Source: Onthophagus taurus
Taxonomy: Eukaryota > Arthropoda > Insecta > Coleoptera > Scarabaeidae
Length of the DNA: 64,000 nt
Direction of reading: 5' to 3'
NCBI RefSeq assembly: GCF_036711975.1
Contig: NC_091972.1
Span: 32,431,001 to 32,495,000, forward strand
Shown: in pieces, positions 22,538-34,700 of the stretch
Layout: every line of letters starts with the position of its first letter
Numbering within the stretch: the first letter of the stretch is position 1
The notes under the pieces: generated by a model
The model's input: only the letters and a program-made list of their open reading frames with translations
The model's database searches: none
Told to the model about the DNA's origin: nothing
Made by a program: the position numbers and the translations under genes

Positions 22538-22975
22538 CTACATTTCGCTGCCAAGTTCCAATTTTTTTCTGAACAGCAACATCTGAAATGTCCTCCAAGT
22601 AGTAAATACCAGGCAAAAGTGTTTACCTATGTATTTTAACATCCAAATAAGTTTCTGGTTCGAAAGCACGATATTGTATTGAATAAAATTGTAATAATAT
22701 GACATATATGATACATCCACGAAAATGTATTTTTGTTTATACAACCGTTTGAAGTATTCATGTTCAAATAAACTATGAGATATTTTAGGTGTAGATGATA
22801 CATGAATATATTCATTGTTATCAAGAATGACTAGCTTTTCTTTAAGTTTCTCTTGCTGCGACCAAATTACACCATCAAAACTGGTGACCCTGGCGTGGCC
22901 CAATAAGTAGACGAGACTGAAGAGAATAAGAGTTAGGAAGAAAAAAACTAGAAATCGTGAAGACATTTTCAACAC
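22538..22975 (-). CDS. Hypothetical membrane-anchored protein or single exon
   Basis: A 145-codon frame starting at 22975, or at 22966 (MSSRFL..). It has one N-terminal hydrophobic segment (about residues 6-26) typical of a signal anchor, then a polar region (KLKEKLVILDNNEYIHVSST..). A GTAAAC donor-like site and a TTTCAG acceptor-like site lie inside the 3' third, so the true exon may end before the open frame does. I do not recognise the family. It is not obviously transposon-derived. It could be the first exon of a type II membrane protein or a chance frame. Confidence 0.3.
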   Translation of the reverse strand: MLKMSSRFLVFFFLTLILFSLVYLLGHARVTSFDGVIWSQQEKLKEKLVILDNNEYIHVSSTPKISHSLFEHEYFKRLYKQKYIFVDVSYMSYYYNFIQYNIVLSNQKLIWMLKYIGKHFCLVFTTWRTFQMLLFRKKLELGSEM

Positions 22976-22979
22976 TCAG

Positions 22980-24455
22980 TGTCACAATCCAAGTGTATTA
23001 ATTGAACATAAATTGGCAGTCGCCATAAATGAACTATAATTTGGTAAAGATTTCGCAATTGTGGTATAGAAATTTACTGTTATGAATGCTAAATTTGGGC
23101 ATTATGATATTATCATCGAAGATGCTGACACAGGCAAACACTCTTTGCTCAAAATTAAAAATTCCTGGACGAGGTTGTTCCAGTATTGTATCTACTTCCT
23201 TTACCTACTTGTTTCGAAATTCTATGTTATTCAGGTTACCTTCGTGCAGTTACTCTTGTTTTAGACTACCTTATACTGGTTGATCCACATCATACTGCTC
23301 TTCTGATCCTTACAAGCAGAAAACTTGTTCTTTTATCTATTATCAGGTGGACTATTTGGTTATTTGTAGTTCCATCTGGTGATATAGGAATAATGTTAAA
23401 CTGAGTATCATATTCCAGATTGTAGTCCAACAGTTATTAAGAATTCGTAAGTTAAAATACCTAGTAACGGTTCATGTTCAGTGTATTTTTCATTTTGCGG
23501 TGTGTGCTTCTGTAGCTATATAGACATGAAAGTAGAGATCCAGACGAACATTTTGAGGTATTAATGGTATTAATCGGATCCTGCGTTACTTTGATACAGC
23601 CTAAAACAACTCAACAAAATCAGATTTTTTTGGCATTTTTCCCATTTTTTACACATAATCGCACCGTGACAAAAAGAGTTATATATGAACAAAAAAGTTA
23701 GCTTTGCTATCCTGTAGAACATTTAATTCTCTAAATATCGAAGCATTGGACACCGTGGTCGACCGTATTTTACCGGAAATATCGTTAATTTACGAGAATT
23801 GTGCAAAATTTCATTTTTTGCCATTTTCACTGCATTGTTGAAACATTATTACGAACAATTTTTTTTTAATAAAGAGGTGTTTTAACTCTTCCAGGCACTA
23901 AGTATAAACATTAAATTAAATTCTACTGTCCTTAGCTATATACACCGTTTCTCCAATTGTTACATTTAAATGAGTCAAAATTTAGTTCCTTCCAAAAGAA
24001 AAAAATATTTGTTTTTGTATATGTTGCGAAAGTATGACTACATCAATAGGATTTCCCCTTGCAAGTCGAGCAACGATGGAATGTTGCGGAATATTACAAA
24101 TCTTTACTACAATAATCATTCTTTTTTACATTTAGCTTCAATTAGTAACCCTCATAGTGAGTCCAATAAAATATTGCGGTCGAATTTTTATACTATTACA
24201 TTTTCTTTCGGTATGTATTCGAAGGATTTAAAAAACAAAGTAACATTATTGGTATGCGGCTTAACGTCATACAAAAGTTCTCAAACGTTAAAATATTTGT
24301 ATTTTTAGATTTAGTAGGAATTTCAACGGTTTTTTTTATTGCAAAGTTCGTATAAGGATAAATTCTTAAACTAGTACTAATTAGATGTTGAACTGCTAAC
24401 AAGTAAAGTACAGTGTATTTCTTTTTCATTTATATAAACAAACTTTTTTACTAAA
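22980..24455. other. Intergenic, nothing recognised
   Basis: AT-rich. The small frames (23082-23404, 23970-24308) show no domain or codon pattern I can support. Confidence 0.5.
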
Positions 24456-24462
24456 ACGACAG

Positions 24463-24469
24463 TATAAAA
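24463..24469 (+). promoter_or_regulatory. TATA box of the serine protease gene
   Basis: TATAAAA at 24463-24469 lies 21 bp before the ATG at 24484. That is close for an animal gene, so the 5' UTR would be very short or a different upstream element is used. Confidence 0.45.
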
Positions 24470-24483
24470 TAAAGTGACGCAAC

Positions 24484-25378
24484 ATGAACACCAATTATTG
24501 TATTTACTTTATACTTTTGTTGTGCTTGTCGGGTATTAACAACATTACTGTACAATAATTCATTACTTATAAAACATAATTTTAATTTTCAGTTCATTCC
24601 AAAACCAAAGATAAGTTTTTAGATGCTCAAGAAAAATTTAACAACGATAATTCCTATATTAAACATGATAAACGAATAAGAAACGGACAAAACATCGATA
24701 TTACTGCTGCAAATTACTATGTTTATGTTATCTGCCATCAATCTCATTGTGGAGGTACTTTAGTGAAACAAAATAAAGTTGTAACTGCAGGTCATTGTGT
24801 GGATAGCTGTACATCAAGTCAATTTCAAATCGCCGTTGGTTTAAACGATCTTTCTCAATTAAGCCAAGCGAAAAAATATAGAGCTAATTCCATTCGACTA
24901 CATCCGAGGTACAACAAACAACATCCATTTCCATATGATGTTGCTGTAATTACACTTTCACAAAATGTTGCATTGAACGATAAAGTTGGAACAATTAATT
25001 ACGTTAGGGAAATTCCACCTTTACTTCGTACTTTAACCGTAGTCGGCTATGGATTTATTAATACAAAGGGCCAACAACCAAGGAAGTTGCAAAGAGGTCA
25101 AGTAAGAATTGTAAAAAAAGATAGGACACAACTTTTCACACAAGCATTAATAGGCTCTAGTGTTCTACCCGTAAGTTGAAAATTTCTGAAACTTTAATTT
25201 TATTTTTTAATAAACTGTTTAATTTTTTTAGGGTGATTCAGGTGGTCCAGCGATTTACAACAATCAATTAGCGGGGATTATATCAGGGACACGGTCATTA
25301 AATAACATCATTTTTCAGAACCTATTTGTTGCTGTGGGTCACCCAGATATTTATGATTTTATTAGAGACAATATGTAA
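24484..25378 (+). CDS. Chymotrypsin-like serine protease (S1A), secreted; join(24484..24532,24593..25170,25232..25378)
   Basis: Three exons (introns of 60 and 61 bp, GT-AG) give 257 residues. Residues 1-17 are a signal peptide, then a propeptide of about 27 residues ending at the tryptic site R44-I45 (RIRNG, replacing the usual IVGG). The triad is visible: His84 in VTAGHCV, Asp132 in PYDVAVITL, Ser212 in GDSGGP. The C42-C58 pair is kept (CGGTLV and GHC). The residue six before the catalytic Ser is Ser, suggesting chymotrypsin-type rather than trypsin specificity. The usual Cys just before the GDSGGP block (C191) is Leu, and the C168-C182, C136-C201 and C191-C220 pairs are missing. Poly(A) signal AATAAA at 25399-25404. 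It is probably a digestive enzyme, given the ChtBD2 gene neighbours (inference). Confidence 0.88.
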
Positions 25379-25404
25379 TCCTGAAATAGTTTCACATTAA
25401 TAAA

Positions 25405-26575
25405 CTTTGAAAAATAAAAAAACTTTACAGATTATTTTTGGTTAAAAGGGAAGATTATATCGAAATATGTTGTATTTCTCTATTTCTAATCCTCTGATAA
25501 ACATGATTGCCACATGGAAAATGTGTATCTTACAATCATACAGAGAGAAGTGCACGGTCTTGTACATAAAATTAAGTTGTGATCACAGTAATACCATATA
25601 GTGTAGTATATAAGTTAGGCAACATAATATACTGACAATACGTTGCTAACTTGAAAGCTCGTGTTTTACTAAGCCGATGCCTACGACATTCCAGGCCGTA
25701 ATGTGATGGGTTCGAGGTACAGGCTACTGTAACAAAGATAATATAGCAGTATAGATGTTTTAAAAAGACATTCAGTATTAGACGCACCTTACTTATACTT
25801 AAGTAAAAAAAGTAGTTTTGATATAATTATTTGCTCATATACTTACCGGTGGTATTAATAAGTACGAACGGAAACGAATAAATATTATCAAGATGAGTCT
25901 GTTAATGTAATACATGTTCAATCTACTTCATCTCAAGTGAATAATAACACTGAAATAGAAGTGCTCAGATAATGACAATTCAAAAACTTTTGAATAGCAA
26001 TAAGAACTACAGTTTACTACAGTGATAAAAATTTATTCTACAACCAAGTAGAATCGCGTTAGTCCAAGACAAAATTAGTTTTCTATATCTATAAGCAAAT
26101 TATAACTTTGAAAGAAAAATATTATAGTCTTGAGATTTGAAGACTATGTTAGTCTTGTTTTAATACTCCAGTAGCAATCTTAACTCAAGAATAATGCTAT
26201 TTCGTACATTAAGTATATAGGTTCTTTCACGAATATGTTTATGCTCTTAAAACAAAACTTTTTAACATTTAAATGAAGATATTGTATATTTATTATAACA
26301 TATTTAATTCTTGTATTAAGTACACATGTAACCGTTAAAGGTAATTTATTCTAAAACTTCTACACCTTTCTGTGACTTAGAGAGTGCATAATTTCGGTTT
26401 TAGCTTATGATTGTTACGGATTCTGAAGCTGTGTATATCTCTATAGGCAGTATATTATCTACATTGTTGTGTAAGTACAGCAGACACTCTAATATAAATG
26501 ACGAGGGAAATATTATTATTTTCTGATCTATAAAGAATTCACGTCACTCGTCTCGATACTTCAGACCACATAATA
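25405..26575. other. Intergenic, nothing recognised
   Basis: AT-rich, no supported gene or repeat. Confidence 0.55.
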
Positions 26576-26579
26576 TGAC

Positions 26580-28100
26580 ACAATTGGCTCGTCGCTGCAA
26601 CCGAAAAACCCTAAACCAACCCGAGCAGTTTACCCAGGCCAACAGAGAACATGATAATAGCGATTGACACAGTGCAAAGTAAGGAGTTCTCAAAATGTTG
26701 CTGCTCAGCTTTCCGCAAAGTATGTTTACATACTGCTCCTATTTCGATGTGGGGTGCAAGCGAACACCCAAAAAATCTATGAATTGCTCACCCATCAGAT
26801 CTTGCTGAACGCCTCTTAGTGTAAAAACAGCTTCAGCTGTTTTGTTGGAATTCAGATTTAGACCGTTGCACGCAAACCACTCCTAAGCCTCAGAGCGCGA
26901 CGCCCGATTTACTGCAACAGCATCAATGAGGATTTTATGTCTGCTCATTAAAGTAGTGTCGTCAGCGTAGAATATGATTGAAGACTTAGATATTGAAGCA
27001 GGCAAGTTATTTATGTAAATGAGGAAAATCAGTGGCCCCAACACTGACCCTTGTAGAACTCCAATAGAATTGCACTCTGATGTAGAATAGCTATCATTAC
27101 AACAGACTATTTGTCTTCTGCCACCAAGGTACGATTGAATCATCTTAATACTACCGTCAACAATCAAAGGCCTTGCTGAGGTCGCAGAACGTAGTTGTCA
27201 TATACTCACCTCTCTCATAACAGTCAAAGAAATCAACAATTCTATTCTTTATGATTTATTCAAAAATTTTTGAGAATACAGGTGGGAGTGAGATTGGTCG
27301 ATAATTTTCTATTACAAGAGGATCGTCTTTCTTAAAGACAAGAGTTACCAATGCCAACTTTAACACATTTGGAGAACATTCAGCTTTAATATTACAGTAT
27401 TTAATCCGTATAAATCCCTAGAGGAAGTATTTTTTAAAGAACAGATTATATCACGAACTTCAATTAAACCGACAGGCTCCAGGCAGAATTTCTCAGGTGG
27501 TACAGTGATATTCGATAGCAGCTGATTAAAGTTAGTTGTCAAGTTACCCCGCTGAATTTTATTAACAAAACCTAGGGGAACATTTATAAAGTAATCATTT
27601 ACTTTATTTGGGTCAACCATTGCTTTAGTATTACTTTTCTTGCTTATTCGATCATTGTTAACTATTTTCCTTGTCTCTTTCCTTCTAGTTGTCTATTTTC
27701 CTTCTAGTTTTCTTGTCTCTATAATTTTTTGTTATAAAGTTAAGTTCTCGCTTTAGTTTCTCACAACCTATGGCATTGTGAATATCTCTTAAGAAATGCA
27801 GTCGATTCCTTATGCAGTTGAGATCTGCAAAAAAACAGCTTGTGCGTTTCTTATTAATTTGCACAATTATTTTACCCAGAAATGCGTTCATAGATACGTT
27901 CACGAAATTTATCAGTTTGATTGATTGGCAGTCAAATCATCATGCGATATGAAATCCCAATTTATATCATATACAGAGTTATAAAACAACATCTTTCCAT
28001 GACTCGTAATTAGCCTGCATCTGTAGATAGCATCTAAAGTGTTTTTTATCTTTCTTAGGTCATCTGAATTCATTTTAGTGTTGATAGACATATTTTCTTT
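26580..28100 (-). pseudogene. Jockey-type LINE reverse transcriptase, decayed
   Basis: Reading the minus strand downward: an N-terminal linker (27903-27685), SLKNTSSRDLYGLNT (near 27430), VTLVFKKDDPLVIENYRPIS (near 27330), CDLSKAFD-like remnant (near 27190), [20 protein letters not shown] and FYADDTTLM (27060-26940), FACNGLNLNSNKT (near 26880), and YFALCQSLLS (near 26680). Motif order is intact but several frameshifts separate the blocks. Confidence 0.8.
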
Positions 28101-28169
28101 TTTATTGTTATTTCTCGAAAAACAGACTATTGCGATATTTGAATAAAAATGAAATTAATATGAAAGCTG

Positions 28170-29285
28170 ATAAGATATGTCAACTTATTTGGATCCACGA
28201 TACAAAATGAACTTTTAAGTTATTAATAATTGGCGATATTTCCACAAGGATCCTTCAAGAAATGAATTTTATAGCGAATTTTGAAAATTACCATTGAAAA
28301 TTGCAACATCGAAAATTTTATCATAACTTCAAACATTTTTTTCTCCAAAACTAAAAGTTATTTTTCAAAACGGGTTGGTTCATTGGCAAGAGGACACTTC
28401 TATTAACACTTTGGGAAATTTTCATACTCATATTCCAGGAACTGCATTTTATACAAATTTTTAAATCTTAATCGGCGAAAATTGAAAAATTCGAAAAAAA
28501 TGTCGATTATTTCAAACATTTATTTCTCAAGAACTGAAAGTGATTTTTCAAAACGGCTTCTTGCATTAAAAAGAGGATACTTTAATTAATAATTGGTGAT
28601 ATTTCCACAAAGATCCTTCAAGAAATGACTTTTATAGTGAATTTTGAAAATTATCGATGATAATTGCAACATCGAAAATTTTATCAAAAAATCAAATATT
28701 GTTTTCTCAAAAACTAAAATTTATTTTTCAAAACGGGTTGGTTCATTGGAAAGAGGACACTTTTATTAACACTTTGGGAAATGTTCATACTCATATTCCA
28801 AGAACTGGATTTTATACGAATTTTTAAAACTTAATCGGCGAAAATTGCAACATTCGAAGAAATTGTTGATTATTTCAAAAACTTATTTCTCAAGAACTAA
28901 AAGTGATTTTGCAAACCGGCTTTTTGCATTAAAAAGAGGATACTTTAATTAATAATTCGTGATATTTCCACAAGGATCCTTAAGAAATGATTTTTATAGT
29001 GAATTTTGAAAGTTATCAATGAAAATTGCAACATCGACAATTTTATCAAAACTTCAAATATTGTTTTCTCAAAAACTAAAAGTTATTTTTCAAAACGTGT
29101 TGGTTCATTGGAAAGAGGACACTCTTATTGACACTTTGGGAAATTTTCATTTTCGAATTTTTCAATTTTTCAAAATTGCAAAATTCGAAAAAATTGTCGA
29201 TCATTTCAAAAATGTATTTCTCAAGAACTGAAAGTGATTTTTCAAAACGGTTTTTTGCATTAAGAGGATGCTTTAATTAATAATC
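28170..29285 (+). repeat. 363-bp tandem satellite, about three copies, each a dimer of two related ~180-bp halves
   Basis: The landmark GATATTTCCACAA recurs at about 28235, 28598 and 28961, a spacing of 363 bp. Within each unit two halves are alike: one has ACTAAAAGTTATTTTTCAAA then GGTTCATTG, the other has ACTGAAAGTGATTTTTCAAA then TTTGCATTA, each followed by AGAGGA.ACT. The last copy has a deletion near 29145-29165. Confidence 0.85.
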
Positions 29286-29640
29286 GAATGTGATAACAGC
29301 GACTGTTCTGTTAGTAATGAATGTGATGATGAATTACAAGCGACGAGAAGAAAACTAGACGAAACTGCAACAAAAGATTTTATATATCGTATTGGGATTG
29401 CTAAAGACAAAGCTGATATAAACAAAGTTGTATTCAATAAAAAAAAGTCCTATTGGAGTTGAATTTGATAATTATTTGCAGTGTCCAACACCTAAAAGAG
29501 ATACTAATTCCTGTGAATGGTGGAGTACTAAGTAATATGTTTTTAATATCCAGCCAAAGCCGGATATTTCGTAACTATCCGGTATTCGGCCGGATTTTAA
29601 AAAGGGCCGAATAATTGCCGGGTATCCGTTCCACCACTAG
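29286..29640 (+). mobile_element. hAT-like transposon 3' remnant
   Basis: The plus strand reads a short acidic run, then DNYLQCPTPKRDTNSCEWWSTK, which resembles the dimerisation-domain motif (..P..WW..) at the end of hAT transposases. It is followed by an end-like stretch with repeated CCGGATA/CCGAATA motifs ending near 29640. No other transposase part is seen nearby. Confidence 0.45.
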
Positions 29641-31700
29641 ATAGCACCAACTGTAATATAAAGTAATAGGGCGAAATTGATTAAAAATTTTAATACACAA
29701 TTGAATTTATTGATATTAAAAATGCACGTACATTAATCATGACAATTGAATTCATCGATTTAAAAATCCTAAAGTCAGCAAAGTGCTCAGTCTTTGAAAC
29801 AATAAAATTAAAAATAGGTTCTTTTGTGTTCTTCCCAATTTGATAATAACATAAAGAAAAAATGTTTGTAATCATCGTGTGGTCACTACATAATTTGAAC
29901 GGACTCGTTTACACATAACGTACAAATTTTACCGACGATACAAATATATAACATGTACGTTGTTCATTATAATACAGAAATAGTGTGTATAATTATCCCT
30001 CTTTGTGTTTTATTGTATATTTTGTTTTATTATTTTTTTTTGTATCCAACTGTTATTTGTTATTTACTACACCGAACATCGACCATTCAATAGTATAGTT
30101 AATTATAAAAATATCTCGAGTCATCTAATCGTTGGAAACGAAAATACACAGACGGATGAGGTCTGGCTTCTATTACCAAATTTATTATATTTTTTTAATT
30201 TTTGTTCTAAACGCGTTTTCGTTTCCGTTTTTTTTTTCTTTTGTGAACATGTCTAACCGTGGGAGAAGAAAATGCGCAAAGCTAGCAAACGTATCACGTC
30301 TACTCTTCTTTCTTTTTAATTTTTTATTATTTTATTCGCTGCGTTCGGAAATAAACCAAAAATTAAAATGAACAAAAAAAGTATATAGTTTACACGATAA
30401 TTGTCATTTTTCGAAAATTCAATTTTGTTTAAAAAAAAGATAAATCGATTGCAAGAAATAAATTTGATTCGATCGTAAATCGAATTTATTCCCCTTGAAT
30501 CGAATCGAACTGAACGAGAAATTCGTCATCATATCACAGACTTTTGAGGCGTCGCAATTAAGCAGGACAACGTAATAATAATCTTTTTTTGTTATTATTA
30601 TTAATAGTAATTATAGTTATTTTATTAAAAAAAAACAGAGCGACCTCGCAACGACGACGACGCTATATTTTAGTAACCATCAACGACAAAACATCCTACC
30701 GAAACTCTCTATTTTTATGAACTCTACTTATCAACTCTCGGGATCGAATTGCTTTGAAAAAGTATTTTGTGGTGCACCTTTAACATTGTTTTTTTTTTAA
30801 TTTCGGCACTACTCCATTCTTATCCAATAAAAGATTAAAACGTAGATGTTCTATAAAGACTTAATAAAATCATTTCAAACGTAAAAGTTGAGATCAATTA
30901 AAAAAGAAAATAAAAATTTTTAGTTTGAAGAAGAAATAAAGTTAAATCCCAAAAGAAAAAGACGATATTGATATGTATATAAAAGACAATTTTGTCTTGA
31001 TTAAAATTGAAGGAATTAATCATTAATAAAACATCTACGTTTATACAAATACGTACATCAATAAATAATGACCAATAATAATCACCAAAATATACAAAAT
31101 ATTTTTTTTTGCTATACTTCTTAAACAAACATGTTTTTACTCACTAATAGTTCAAAACAATTACTAACTGTAATTAATATATCAACACGATCAACGTTGT
31201 TTGACTCAACATGAATTAATAGTTAATAATAATTATTATCTCAATAATAGATAAATAGTTTATGTATACCGAATACATACTTGGTAAACGTAAACGTTTT
31301 TATTTTTACTTTTTGACGAAAAATGTACACAAATACAAGAATACAACGGCCCTCCGGCCCCTTTTTTTAATCCACGCCCGACGGCCACCTACGGACACTA
31401 CCGAAAAACGAAGAAAGATCTAATTACGAAAAAATGTTTTAACGTTTAACGATCACGTTCGATGCGCAAAAAATTCATTCTTCCCATTAAAAATCATAAA
31501 ATAGTCATTAAAAGGATTATAGTTTAGTAAAAAGATTTTGATGTGGTTTTGCAAAATGTTTGTAAAGGGAAGATGAATTTTTATGTTTATTTTGTAGGTT
31601 TTAAATATTTTTTGTGGCGCAAATACGACGTTGACGTGTCACGCAAGCGTGCTGAACACATAGCTTCATGGCGGTGGAGTGTTCTCGGGGACCCGGGGGC
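29641..31700. other. AT-rich DNA, probably including the FBXL20-like gene's 3' UTR (minus strand)
   Basis: No protein-coding signal. It directly follows the last coding exon of the minus-strand F-box gene, whose stop codon is at 31708-31710. Small GC-rich patches near 31340-31390 and 30630-30660 are unlike usual spacer. The poly(A) site was not fixed. Confidence 0.4.
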
Positions 31701-31707
31701 CGTCCTC

Positions 31708-34700
31708 TCACAGGATTGCGCAGCACCGGCAGTAACGATTGCGGCCGCTGTTCGTAACCGGTGGCGGAGTTATTGGGGCAAAATACGCATGCACCTTAAT
31801 GTTCGGCAAATGTGTCTAAAAGAAATAAACTCAATTTAGCTTAAATAGATTATAAATAAAAAATAATACAAATTATAAAAGAAAAATAATATTATTGAAA
31901 AAGTACCTGAAATACCAATTAGACTAGTCTACAAAAAAAATTCATGAAATGTACATTTGACGCCACTGTATTTTTCTTATGCAGTTTGGTCCCCTAAACC
32001 CAAAAATCACATTTAAAATTTTTTCTATGGATACGTTTTGGAGCTGATTTTTTTTTGGGTAATTTAACTATTTGCAGCATATCTCGAGTTAGAGATGACC
32101 GATCTGGTCGTGGTATTCATCAAATTAAAGAGTATTGTATAGCCAATAAATGGTATTAATACTTATTCTAATCGGTTCGGTAGTTTTAAAACAATGGCCC
32201 ACAATATGTGAAAACGGGATTTTTTTTAGACAAAATGTGAACCAAAAATTCATTCAATGTCCGTGGAGAGTCGCAGAAATAGTCTTTTTTACGTTTTACG
32301 TAAAGTTTGCTCTTTTTAGAAGACAACAAGTTACGCAGGGTGAGAATCGGTGGAGAAATTACCAAAAATTATGATCTATATGTGAGAGCACAGCTTTTTC
32401 TTGTACATGAAATTCCGCCCGTTAGAAACTTTTAGATTTCATGTTTCGACGTTTCTGATATTTTACGTGTAAGCAGGGCTGGATTAACCAGTAGGCGCTT
32501 GAGGCGCGCGCCTCAGGGCCTTGCACCTACAGGGGCCCGGTTCTGGTTTCATATTGCATAGGCTTTCGTCCGATAAGAAAATCAAGAAAATTAAGTATGT
32601 AAAGGTTTTTATCTCTTAAAATTGCTAAAAAAATGTTTCAAGTAACCCCGTTTTATTGTACTTGTTAATTGATTTATTGATTTATGAAGAAACAAATGAA
32701 AATAAAATACTATTTCACTGCGAGTTCAAACTCTGACTGGAAAAGTCTTACGAGGACTTCAGGAGTCATGAAGAATCTAAAGTGCATATAAAGTCAATGG
32801 TGTCAACATTTGCTCATCGAACAACATTAGATATGAAATTAAAGAATCAAATTCAAAATGAAGAACTCTACTGGCGAAAAGTTTTAGAACGTATACTAGC
32901 CACTGTAAAGTTTCTTTCAAGACAACGATTACCATTTAGAGGTTCGGACGAAAATATAGGTAGCCGTGTCAAAGGCAATTATTTGAGTTGCCTAGTTTAT
33001 CTTGCCAACTTCGACGATTTTTTGGCAGAACATTTACATCGATTTGGAAATCAGGAAAGAGGTTCTGTTAGTTAATTGTCTCATCACATATGTGATGAAT
33101 TTATTGAAATAATTAGAGATAGAATGTTAAGTACATTCAGTGGTGAAATTAAGGCAGCCAAATACTTTGGCATTATCGTCGATTCAACACCAGACGTAAG
33201 TCATTGTGATCAACTTAGTCTAATTTTAAGATACGTACATGAGGGACAAATATCAGAACGATTCGTAGGATTCATTAAACTGGAATATTACACTACGGAT
33301 TGTTAACAAGAGACAAGCTTTAAGTAAATTAGAACAATTAAGCCTCAGCATTCAAAACTGTCGCGGACAGAGCTATGACAATGCAGCCAACATGTCTGGA
33401 AAATACAATGCCTTACAGGCAAAAATAAGAATATTATCTCCTACCGCTATTTATTTATCCTGTACTAACCACTCATTAAATTTAGTGCTCAATTTTGCAT
33501 GTGAGTCGTCTTTAGAAGTTGCTAATTACTGTAATATAGTGCAAGGTATTTATAATTTTTTTCATCGTCTACACATAGATGGCAAAAATTAGCACAAAAA
33601 GTTAACCCAACTCCCAAGCGTTTAACTGATACCCGTTGGTCTGCACGTCATGATTCTGTTTATGCTTTATTTGTAAATTACAAAACTATTAGTAATATAC
33701 TGCCAACATTTGTACATGACGAATCTGAAAAACCCATAAGTAAGAGTGAAGCTTTAACTTTTCTTAAAAACGGAAAATTTTGAATTTGTCTTCTTAACAA
33801 GTATATGGTCGAAAATTCTGGACAGTAATATTAGCCTTTCTTTGGTGCCCAAAAATATACAGCGCCTCGGGCCCACAAAAGGTGTGGTCCGGCTCTGCGT
33901 GTAGAAGCTATTCATCCCAATCTTTCGATTTAAAATAATTTCAAGATGACTGCCACATCCAGTGTACCAGAAGTAGCCTACAACTTCGTTATGTATATTG
34001 CTGTTTTACATAGTGAATTTTATTATTCTTGGAAAACTATCGGTTTTAGAATAAAGGATCTTCGCATACAGGTTTGCCCCATCTTTTTTTACCTATTTGA
34101 ACAATATTAAAATAAATACATTTCTCGTGGACAAATGAAAAGGTTTTTTCCCGGAATGTTAAGAAAAAAGTGAGCATCATAAAAACCCACTGCACCGTAA
34201 GGGAAGGTTTCGTGGAGAGTAAGATTGCTAAAGTTATTAATTCGAGTTCCATATTCAGCGTTAAACAGTTGTTCACAAATTGTATCGTGTAATATAGTTT
34301 AATTGTATACTTGATTATAAAATGTGTGAAAACGACCCCCTTAATTTCTGTTATGTGTGTGGTGAATATGTCGTCAAGAAAAACATGCGTAAATTTACTA
34401 ATTCAGTACAAGAAAATTATCTGCAATATTTTGGAATAGCAACTGAAAATCTTCAAGAACAATAGACACCAAGTTTTTTATGTCTTAAATGCCATAATAC
34501 TGCTACTTTTGCCTAAGTAAACAAACCGGAATTGGAAAAAATATGCGATGGGTTTATGCAAATGTACCATCTGTCACGTTTCCAGTTCCGCATTCAGATA
34601 CACTTCCCATCCCCAACTGCCCTGATTTATCTCAGTCCCAAACTTCCATTATATCTCAATCCTCAAGTACTGATACGTCAGATTTCCAAAGTGATTTAAC

